DNA from: Treponemataceae bacterium
GTDB taxonomy: Bacteria; Spirochaetota; Spirochaetia; Treponematales; Treponemataceae
Assembly: GCA_024697985.1 (NCBI GenBank)
Contig: JAILRX010000130.1
Coordinates: 1 to 10,101 of the forward strand
DNA length: 10,101 nucleotides
Direction of reading: 5' to 3'
Positions 1-4,973 of this stretch are shown here, piece after piece. Each line of letters opens with the position of its first letter. Position 1 is the first letter of the stretch. The notes below the pieces were generated by a model that worked only from the letters and a program-made list of their open reading frames with translations, had not been told where the DNA came from and made no database searches. The translations under genes were made by a program, and so were the position numbers.

Positions 1-13
1 ATTTAGTTTATTA

Positions 14-126
14 TGCCTGGTGGCCATAGTGGAGAGGAAATACCCGTTCCCATACCGAACACGGAAGTCAAGCTCTCTTACGCCGATGATACTGCAGTGA
101 TGTGGGAAAGTAGGAAGCTGCCAGGC
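14..126 (+). rRNA. rrf: 5S ribosomal RNA
   Basis: A complete 5S rRNA, part of the large ribosomal subunit. The ends form the canonical terminal helix: TGCCTGG at 14-20 pairs with CCAGGC at 121-126. Between them are the recognisable conserved blocks CCCATACCGAACACGGAAG (about 50-68), CGCCGATGATACT (81-93) and GGGAAAGTAGG (104-114), in the order seen in bacterial 5S. The length of about 113 nt is normal. A run of eight T follows directly at 127-134, so the terminal helix plus U-tract could itself act as the operon terminator. The 23S gene would be expected to the left, outside the window. The short ORF overlapping this stretch is a shadow. Confidence 0.95.
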
Positions 127-170
127 TTTTTTTTGTTTAAAGCTGCAGCCTGCTTTTCAGGATGCGGCTT
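107..170 (+). repeat. 5S tail and downstream hairpin, repeat copy A
   Basis: This stretch contains the last 20 nt of the 5S gene, the T8 run and a hairpin. It is matched by a degenerate second copy at 286-350. The hairpin arms GTTTAAAGC (135-143) and GCTTTAAAC (167-175) are perfectly complementary, with inner pairing GCA/TGC and CTG/CAG. It may act as a transcription end or RNA processing site for the rRNA operon, but no clean U-tract follows the hairpin. Confidence 0.6.
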
Positions 171-285
171 TAAACATTTAATGAGACTGGCGGCATATAC
201 TTTGCCAGCGCGAGTTTTAATGTAGATTTCGACCTGAATGAAGATATCAGAAAACTCGAGAAGTGAGCGCAGGAGCGCGAACGAC

Positions 286-350
286 AAAGTACGAAGCTGC
301 CAGGCTTTTTTTTTGCCCTGAGGCCTGCACAGCAGGACGCGGACTTGAAA
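286..350 (+). repeat. Degenerate duplicate of the 5S rRNA 3' end, copy B
   Basis: The block from AAAGTA through GAAGCTGCCAGGC and a T9 run (286-314) repeats the 5S 3' end at 107-134, with one substitution in the 5S part (C for G) and one extra T. The similarity continues past the T-run: GCCTGC, four variable bases, then CAGGA-Y-GCGG occur at 323-342 and at 148-167. The 5' part of 5S is not recognisable upstream, so this is not a functional 5S gene. It is either a partial duplication or a repeat element built from the 5S tail. Confidence 0.65.
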
Positions 351-373
351 TTAGGTCTTTAATTTTTTAAGAT
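345..373 (+). promoter_or_regulatory. Candidate promoter of the DUF523 gene
   Basis: TTGAAA at 345-350, a 17-base spacer, then TAAGAT at 368-373. The -35 box matches 5 of 6 consensus bases and the -10 box 4 of 6. The predicted transcription start is about 379-381, at the A of the DUF523 start codon. This would give a leaderless mRNA and fits the lack of a Shine-Dalgarno sequence. The -10 match is weak. Confidence 0.4.
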
Positions 374-378
374 AAATC

Positions 379-819
379 ATGATTATTGTCAGTGCATGCC
401 TTATGGGCGAAAATTGTAAATATAACGGCGGAAATAATTTTAGCGAAAAACTCTCTCAATATCTAAAAGAGAAAAAATATCTTTGTGTATGTCCAGAAGT
501 TGAAGGCGGTCTTCCTGTACCAAGAAATCCAGTCGAAATTAAATCTGGTACCGTTATTGATAAATTTGGAAATGATTATACCCAAAATTTTCAGTCTGGT
601 GCAGAAAATTGTCTTAAAAAAATCGATGATTATCTAAAGAAAAATCCTGATGAAAAAATTGAATGTGCCATATTGCAGGCTAGAAGTCCCAGCTGCGGAA
701 AGGGCAAAATATATGACGGATCATTTACAAAAACTCTTATCGATGGAAATGGTATTTTTGTTCAGAAGCTGTTGGATCGTGGTATTAAGTGTCTGACTCT
801 TGATGAACTTCTGCCTTAA
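379..819 (+). CDS. DUF523 family protein
   Basis: A 146-residue cytoplasmic protein of the DUF523 family, whose biochemical role is not established. The family layout is clear. The N-terminus carries SACLMG with Cys7, followed by NCKYNGG with Cys13. CVCPEVEGGLPVPRNP at about 36-51 contains Cys36 and Cys38. The C-terminal half has ARSPSCGKGKIYDG (about 101-114) with Cys106. The conserved cysteines suggest metal or thiol chemistry, but that is inference. The start is fixed by the family, because the SACL motif begins only four residues in. No ribosome-binding site is visible in the 15 bases upstream, and a promoter-like sequence abuts the ATG, so a leaderless transcript is plausible. The gene stands alone between the rRNA operon and a convergent intergenic region. 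Confidence 0.9.
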   Translation: MIIVSACLMGENCKYNGGNNFSEKLSQYLKEKKYLCVCPEVEGGLPVPRNPVEIKSGTVIDKFGNDYTQNFQSGAENCLKKIDDYLKKNPDEKIECAILQARSPSCGKGKIYDGSFTKTLIDGNGIFVQKLLDRGIKCLTLDELLP

Positions 820-941
820 AAAATAAGCGAGTGAGAAGGCCACGCGTGAGTGAGCGTGATAGGCGACGACGCCGCATGAAAAATAGTATGTAAAGAAAAT
901 GGTCAGGCGGGACTGCCTTAAATTGAAAACTTGAAAAGGAC
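820..941. repeat. Intergenic GC-rich repeat region
   Basis: No gene is visible here. The stretch holds small GC-rich hairpins, GGCG/CGCC at about 862-873 and AGGC/GCCT at 905-918. It also holds a motif shared with the 5S-side intergenic region: AGTGAGCG, five bases, GGCG, ACGAC at 849-870, compared with AGTGAGCG, five bases, GCGCGA, ACGAC at 262-285. The decamer CTGCCTTAAA at the end of the DUF523 gene (811-820) recurs at 913-922 and brackets the stretch. This looks like a dispersed intergenic repeat, but with two copies in one window that cannot be proven. Confidence 0.4.
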
Positions 942-985
942 AAAAAAAAGAGCCGGCTAAAGGAGGAGAAAAGACCGACTCTTTT
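942..985 (-). terminator. Intrinsic terminator, partly bidirectional
   Basis: Stem arms are 974-985 and 946-957 with a 16-base loop, followed on the minus strand by U8 (949-942). On the plus strand the same structure would end the DUF523 transcript, but with two stem mismatches and only four T after it, so it is stronger leftward. Confidence 0.7.
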
Positions 986-997
986 GTATTGCTGTAT
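942..997 (-). ncRNA. Candidate orphan small RNA, anti-SD loop
   Basis: A short predicted transcript of about 55 nt with its own promoter (1004-1032) and its own intrinsic terminator, and no plausible ORF. From a predicted start near A997 there is a short single-stranded leader, then a 12-bp stem (arms 974-985 and 946-957), a 16-nt loop at 958-973, and a U-tract from 949 to 942. The minus-strand RNA has a continuous stem with two G-U wobbles. The plus-strand RNA would have A-C mismatches at the same places, which argues for the minus strand. The loop reads CUUUUCUCCUCCUUUA and contains CCUCCUUU, the anti-Shine-Dalgarno sequence of 16S rRNA. It is therefore complementary to purine-rich ribosome-binding sites. 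The alternative is that this is only a terminator with a fortuitous promoter. Confidence 0.5.
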
Positions 998-1003
998 GAT
1001 TAG

Positions 1004-1032
1004 AATATACAGATATTAAAAAGAAATGTCAA
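1004..1032 (-). promoter_or_regulatory. Sigma-70-type promoter, candidate small RNA
   Basis: Read on the minus strand: a perfect TTGACA -35 box (1032-1027), a 17-base spacer (1026-1010), and a TATATT -10 box (1009-1004, 5 of 6 consensus). AT-rich DNA lies just upstream (about 1033-1050). The predicted start is near 997. No gene begins downstream; a terminator follows after about 50 bases. This is the best promoter match I see in the window. Confidence 0.65.
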
Positions 1033-1049
1033 CAGTTTTTTAGAAAATA

Positions 1050-1082
1050 TTGCAAAATTTTGCAGATTTTGCAAAGATTGCA
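1050..1082. promoter_or_regulatory. Phased TTGCA repeats, possible operator
   Basis: TTGCA occurs on the plus strand at 1050, 1060, 1069 and 1078, at intervals of 10, 9 and 9 bases. The first two copies form a perfect 14-base palindrome, TGCAAAATTTTGCA (1051-1064). The palindrome centre lies about 60 bases upstream of the predicted small-RNA start, a typical place for an activator site. The phased A/T tracts could also bend the DNA. No regulator can be named. Confidence 0.35.
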
Positions 1083-1131
1083 TTTTGTTGAAAAGTTTGC
1101 GTTTGATTTATCTTTGATGCTTAAACATGTC

Positions 1132-1165
1132 AAAAAAAAGCGCGTCACAATTGATTGCAACGCGC
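1132..1165 (-). terminator. Intrinsic terminator of guaA
   Basis: GCGCGT (1140-1145) and ACGCGC (1160-1165) form a 6-bp GC-rich stem with a 14-base loop. On the minus strand it is followed by U8 (1139-1132). It lies just past the guaA stop codon at 1189 and points the right way to end that transcript. Confidence 0.8.
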
Positions 1166-1188
1166 CGAAATTTTAATTTTTATTAATT

Positions 1189-3021
1189 TTATTCCCAACC
1201 GAAAGTTGCAGGTGGTTTATTTGTAATGTCATAGTAGAGATTATCAACAAATCCAAGGGCCTTTATTTTTGCGACAATCTTATCCAATAGATCTTGTGGA
1301 AGATGTGCAAATCGCGCTGTCATGACGTCTTCTGAAACTACTGGTCTTAAGACGATAGAGCAGTGTGATGAATCTTTTGCATATGGAAGATGAATCGTCA
1401 GGTGCTGGAAAATCTTTGAATACCAGCCGCTTTCATGAAGGGCTGTAAGAACAATGTCATCAACTTCACGAGTCTGATCAAGTCTGTCTTTTGTACAGTT
1501 CTTGTCGAAGAGCGTGCATCCATCCGTTTTGTAGATGCAAAGAACGCTTCTGTTTACATCAGATACTGCATTTGTGATTGCTGAAGACATTTTTTCAAGA
1601 TTGTCCCAGTCATAGTTGGAATTATCCTTGAGTGAGATAACTGCTGGAAATCGATAGGTTCTAAAATCACCCTGTACACCGACTGATTTTACAGGCAATG
1701 CGGATAGAATTGCACCGTCCTTGCCATAAAAATCTGAATAGTCAAACTCGGAAAGGGTTGTTTTGGCCCTTTCAAATTCTCTTTCTTCCTGGCTTGAAAG
1801 AACTTCATTCGTGCACAAAACGTTGATTGAAAGTCCAGGTCCTGGGAAAGGATGCCTCATGACCAGCTCATCTGAAAGTCCAAGTTTTTTACCGATAAGT
1901 CGAACTTCATCCTTGTAAAGATCTTTTAAAGGCTCGATAATTAAGCCTTTTGCAATCAGTTTCTGGATTCCATCAACTCGGTTGTGATGAGTCTTGATTG
2001 TATTTGAATTTTTAGTTCCACCGGATTCTATGATGTCTGGGTAAAGGGTTCCCTGTGCCAAAAGCCAGTCATCTTCCTTGAGGTTGAGTTTTGCAACTAC
2101 TTCATTTCTGATTGTGATGAAGTTCTCTCCAACAGCCTTTCGTTTTTCCTGAGGGTCTTTGAGGTTTGCGATAGCATTCAGGAAAGATTTGCTGGCATCT
2201 TCTACTATAAAGTTGGAAAAACCATAAGATTTATATGTCTTTTCGATATTTGCGCTTTCATTTTTTCTCATGAAACCATTGTCGATATGGAGTCCAAGAA
2301 CTCTGTCCTGACCGAGAGCCTTGTTCAACAGGGCAAATGCTACAGTTGAGTCTACACCACCTGAAAGGAAAAGAAGGACTTTTTTATCACGCGAATCAGT
2401 TTTGATGGAATCGAGGATGATGTCCAATACCTTGTCCTGACTCCAGTTTTTTTCCATTCCGCAGAATTCGGCAAAGTTCTGGAGGATTTTATTTCCGTTG
2501 ATTGTGTCCTTTACTTCAACATGGCACTGAAGACCGAAACGTTTTTTGTCCAGGTTCTGGAGACCGGCGAAAGGGCAGTCTTTTGTAGACGCGATGACTT
2601 CAAAATCTTCCGGCTTTTTCAAGACACCGTCCTGATGGCTCATCCAAACCTGTTCTGATTTTCCAAGCTCGTTTAAAATAGGAGACTTTACATCAGTTTT
2701 TTCGAGGTGGGCGATTCCGAATTCACCGGTTTCTGCCTTTCCGATAACTCCACCATAATATTGAGAAACTACGTAATGACCGTAGCACAATCCTAAAATA
2801 GGAACGTTGAGTTCCATGATTTTTTCATTGAATTCAGGGATTTTTGCGTCATAAATTGATGCAGGTCCTCCTGAAAGAACAATTCCTTTTGCATCTTCAA
2901 GCAGTTTTTCATCAGTGCTTGGAAGGGCAATTTCTGAATAATATCCTAAAAGTCTGAATCTTTTTGCGATAAGGTGAGCATACTGGCTGCCAAAGTCCAG
3001 TACGACTATTCTGTCTCTCAT
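1189..3021 (-). CDS. guaA: GMP synthase (glutamine-hydrolysing), long form
   Basis: Converts XMP to GMP using ATP and glutamine, the last step of guanine nucleotide synthesis, in the cytoplasm. The class I glutamine amidotransferase domain spans residues 1 to about 190, with Cys79 in LGLCYGH and His167/Glu169 in CHVEV as the catalytic triad. The ATP pyrophosphatase domain follows, with P-loop LSGGVDST at 219-226. FPGPGL (392-397), GVQGDFRTY (448-456) and the C-terminal YDITNKPPATFGWE confirm the assignment. At 610 residues it is well above the roughly 510-525 usual in bacteria. The extra length lies between about 455 and 560, as in the eukaryote-like long form. CYGHY replaces the usual CYGxQ, and HVE replaces HPE. 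The start is supported by AGGAG seven bases upstream. It follows the YihY-like gene by 34 bases and may also have its own promoter. Confidence 0.95.
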   Translation of the reverse strand: MRDRIVVLDFGSQYAHLIAKRFRLLGYYSEIALPSTDEKLLEDAKGIVLSGGPASIYDAKIPEFNEKIMELNVPILGLCYGHYVVSQYYGGVIGKAETGEFGIAHLEKTDVKSPILNELGKSEQVWMSHQDGVLKKPEDFEVIASTKDCPFAGLQNLDKKRFGLQCHVEVKDTINGNKILQNFAEFCGMEKNWSQDKVLDIILDSIKTDSRDKKVLLFLSGGVDSTVAFALLNKALGQDRVLGLHIDNGFMRKNESANIEKTYKSYGFSNFIVEDASKSFLNAIANLKDPQEKRKAVGENFITIRNEVVAKLNLKEDDWLLAQGTLYPDIIESGGTKNSNTIKTHHNRVDGIQKLIAKGLIIEPLKDLYKDEVRLIGKKLGLSDELVMRHPFPGPGLSINVLCTNEVLSSQEEREFERAKTTLSEFDYSDFYGKDGAILSALPVKSVGVQGDFRTYRFPAVISLKDNSNYDWDNLEKMSSAITNAVSDVNRSVLCIYKTDGCTLFDKNCTKDRLDQTREVDDIVLTALHESGWYSKIFQHLTIHLPYAKDSSHCSIVLRPVVSEDVMTARFAHLPQDLLDKIVAKIKALGFVDNLYYDITNKPPATFGWE

Positions 3022-3039
3022 TAATATCTCCTGTGAAGT

Positions 3040-3068
3040 ATTCTAGCAAAGTTTGCTATTTTCGTCCA
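3040..3068 (-). promoter_or_regulatory. Candidate internal promoter of guaA
   Basis: On the minus strand: TGGACG (-35, 4 of 6), a 17-base spacer, and an extended -10 TGC-TAGAAT (-10 hexamer 3045-3040, 5 of 6). It overlaps the last codons and stop of the YihY-like gene. A short palindrome AGCAAA-TTTGCT (3045-3057) sits in the spacer. This would let guaA be transcribed independently of the upstream gene. Confidence 0.4.
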
Positions 3069-4366
3069 TAAATCAGTTTTATGTAGTCCGGAACTGAATC
3101 CACCATTTTTTGCGGAACTTCCGGGTCGTTTGCTATTACGTTTTCAAATTCTTTTTTTGTTATGAAAACCAATGCCGTTGGAACTGTCGTCTTTGCCGTA
3201 AAGGAACGGTTCTGGTCGAGGATGCAGTCCAAATCGCCGAAAAATTCGCCTTTTCCGATGTGTCCCAGATAATTGTCCTTGTAGGTTTCAACCTGTCCTT
3301 CGATGATGTAATAAATCCCGTCTGTTTCGCTGTTTTCTTCATAGATGATTTCATCAGCTTTTAAGATGATTCGCTTGTTGTCTTCTGAAAGAAGCTTGCT
3401 TGGTACTGCAAAAAGCCATTGCTTGATGCTTTCCTTGATGGTGTAGTTGTTTGTCGTGCTCTTGTCCCAAAGGTAGAGTTCGCTTATCAGAAGTGAGTTG
3501 AAAAATTGCCTTACGAAAATTGACTGGGCTGCAAAAAAGTAAAGTACAAAAAAGATGTAGACTTCGAGAAGCATTATGATGACGTTGCTCAAGATTCCGT
3601 AAACGAGATTGTATCTTGCTATGTCCATGAAACTGTTCATCAAAAATGTGACGAGCCAGAAAGAGAGCGTGCTCATAAGTGCTGCTAAAAAACAGGAACC
3701 AAGTTTTGGCTTGGAACCGGAACCGAATTTATACATTATCGTTGAAAGTACCAATATGAAGGCAAATGGCAGTATGTTGAAGACTTTTCCCTTAATCCAT
3801 GTGGTGATGAATTTTGGTAAATATGGAATGACAAAGTTGTTCAAGACGGACTGTTTTGAAAGAATTGTTCGGGCCGTTATGAAAATAAAAATCAAAAGGA
3901 TGATTCCGACCAAAAGCAGAATTTCACCCAAGATCAGGATGACGTTTTCGGTCAAAGGACGGCGCTTGATGGTCTTGAGGTGAAAGATAGTGTTCATTCC
4001 GTTTTTTACAGAGAAGAAAAATCTTTGTCCCATCCAGAAAATCGAAATTACAAGGATAATCGTGATGAAACTTACTTTTCCTGGAGCCGTGATGCTTTCT
4101 GCTATGCTTACGATTTTTTCTGAATCAACGAAGATTGAAGGAAGATCAAAAAGCTTGAAAAGAATATCCGGAGTCATATGAAACAGCTGGATGATTATGA
4201 TCAGGACGATGACCATGATAGGGATGAATGAAAAAAGGAATCCAAGTGAACAGGCTGAGGCGTAAGTCGGCAAGTTGTTTTTCATGAAAAATTTTGTCGT
4301 AAGATATAATACTTGCCCGATGTTTTTCAGAGTGAATTTTTTGAATTTAAATTCTGTGTTTTTCAT
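3056..4366 (-). CDS. YihY/BrkB-like membrane protein, cNMP-binding-like tail
   Basis: A 436-residue inner-membrane protein. The N-terminal part (about 25-290) has about six hydrophobic helices, near 40-62, 98-118, 140-165, 195-214, 222-245 and 255-285, in the arrangement of the YihY/BrkB (UPF0761) family, whose function is unsettled. The C-terminal part (about 325-420) is a CRP-like cyclic-nucleotide-binding fold: EIIYEENSETDGIYYIIEGQV, then GEFFGDL and NRSFTAKT. The phosphate-binding cassette is off consensus (FGDL for FGEL, RSF for R-[TS]-A), so nucleotide binding is uncertain. A longer reading from a TTG at 4381 is possible. I prefer the ATG at 4366, because the predicted transcription start falls near 4380 and a GGGA lies upstream of this ATG. 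The gene precedes guaA on the same strand and is divergent from ndk. Confidence 0.85.
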   Translation of the reverse strand: MKNTEFKFKKFTLKNIGQVLYLTTKFFMKNNLPTYASACSLGFLFSFIPIMVIVLIIIIQLFHMTPDILFKLFDLPSIFVDSEKIVSIAESITAPGKVSFITIILVISIFWMGQRFFFSVKNGMNTIFHLKTIKRRPLTENVILILGEILLLVGIILLIFIFITARTILSKQSVLNNFVIPYLPKFITTWIKGKVFNILPFAFILVLSTIMYKFGSGSKPKLGSCFLAALMSTLSFWLVTFLMNSFMDIARYNLVYGILSNVIIMLLEVYIFFVLYFFAAQSIFVRQFFNSLLISELYLWDKSTTNNYTIKESIKQWLFAVPSKLLSEDNKRIILKADEIIYEENSETDGIYYIIEGQVETYKDNYLGHIGKGEFFGDLDCILDQNRSFTAKTTVPTALVFITKKEFENVIANDPEVPQKMVDSVPDYIKLIYGRK

Positions 4367-4385
4367 TCCCAAATCCCACAAATCA

Positions 4386-4414
4386 AGTATATATTATTTT
4401 TAACACAATGTCAT
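4386..4414 (-). promoter_or_regulatory. Promoter of the YihY-like gene
   Basis: On the minus strand: ATGACA (4414-4409), a 17-base spacer, and TATACT (4391-4386). Each box matches 5 of 6 consensus bases. The predicted start is about 4380, giving a leader of only about 13 bases before the ATG at 4366. Confidence 0.55.
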
Positions 4415-4424
4415 TACAATAGGA

Positions 4425-4453
4425 ATGACAAAAGTTTTGAACTAGTTTATAAT
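4425..4453 (+). promoter_or_regulatory. Promoter of the ndk-gpsA-ffh-purC cluster
   Basis: ATGACA (4425-4430), a 17-base spacer, and a perfect TATAAT (4448-4453). The predicted start is near 4460, leaving a leader of about 37 bases with an AAAGGA ribosome-binding site before ndk. The -35 box is the mirror image of the -35 box of the divergent promoter. Confidence 0.6.
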
Positions 4454-4496
4454 AAAAACTTACATAGAATAAGAAAAAAAATTAAAGGATTAAAAA

Positions 4497-4940
4497 ATGG
4501 ATCGATGTTTTGTAATGCTTAAACCTGGCGTTTTGAACAGGAGAATTGCCGGAGAAGTAATTTCACGGCTTGAAAAGAAAGGATTCAAGATCGTTGCTCT
4601 TAAAATGATGCAGATCTCTGACGAGCTTGCTTCAAATCACTATGCTGAGCACAAAGAAAAACCTTTTTTTAATGAGTTGAAGACTTACATTACAAGCGCA
4701 CCAGTCGTAGCAATGGTTTTGCAGGCTGAAAACTGCGTACAGCTCGTAAGAAAATTTGTTGGAGCTACAAAAGTTGAAAATGCAGAGCCGGGAACAATTC
4801 GTGGCGACTATGCTCTTCATACAAATATCAATATTATTCACGCTTCTGATTCAAATGAAAGCGCTGAACGTGAAATCAATTTATTTTTCAAACCTGAAGA
4901 AATCATTGACTGGAAAGATGAATCTTCTGTCTGGTTTTAA
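4497..4940 (+). CDS. ndk: Nucleoside diphosphate kinase
   Basis: Transfers the terminal phosphate of ATP to nucleoside diphosphates through a phosphohistidine, balancing cytoplasmic NTP and dNTP pools. At 147 residues it is close to the usual family length of about 140. The N-terminus MDRCFVMLKPGVLNRRIAGE carries the conserved Lys of the LKP motif. GTIRGDYAL (99-107) and NIIHASDS (112-119) follow, with catalytic His115. The ATG is supported by AAAGGA at a spacing of about eight bases. It is the first gene of a plus-strand cluster with gpsA 33 bases downstream. Its ribosome-binding region contains TAAAGGA, which is complementary to the loop of the candidate small RNA at 942-997, although such a match to a Shine-Dalgarno sequence is expected. 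Confidence 0.96.
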   Translation: MDRCFVMLKPGVLNRRIAGEVISRLEKKGFKIVALKMMQISDELASNHYAEHKEKPFFNELKTYITSAPVVAMVLQAENCVQLVRKFVGATKVENAEPGTIRGDYALHTNINIIHASDSNESAEREINLFFKPEEIIDWKDESSVWF

Positions 4941-4973
4941 TAGGGTCTGAATAAAAAAATAGGGGTAAATATA

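Noticed and set aside
13..225. ORF of 70 codons at the left end
   Set aside because: It lies over the 5S rRNA and its downstream hairpin; the RNA assignment explains the sequence and the peptide resembles nothing.
961..1019. Perfect plus-strand AGGAGG followed by an ATG at 996, as a small-peptide gene
   Set aside because: The AGGAGG is the complement of the small-RNA loop and lies about 30 bases from the ATG. The reading frame from it is only seven codons long.
3045..3057. Palindrome AGCAAA-TTTGCT before guaA, as a riboswitch or attenuator
   Set aside because: The gap before guaA is only 34 bases, too short for a purine riboswitch. A perfect palindrome with one central base makes a poor RNA hairpin, and a promoter spacer is the simpler explanation.
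3609..3983. Plus-strand ORF of 124 codons inside the YihY-like gene
   Set aside because: It is antisense to a clear membrane-protein gene with family features, and has no ribosome-binding site or recognisable motif.
4367..4381. TTG at 4381 as the start of the YihY-like protein
   Set aside because: The predicted transcription start is near 4380, which would leave no leader. The ATG at 4366 has a GGGA upstream and starts the natural lysine-rich cytoplasmic segment.
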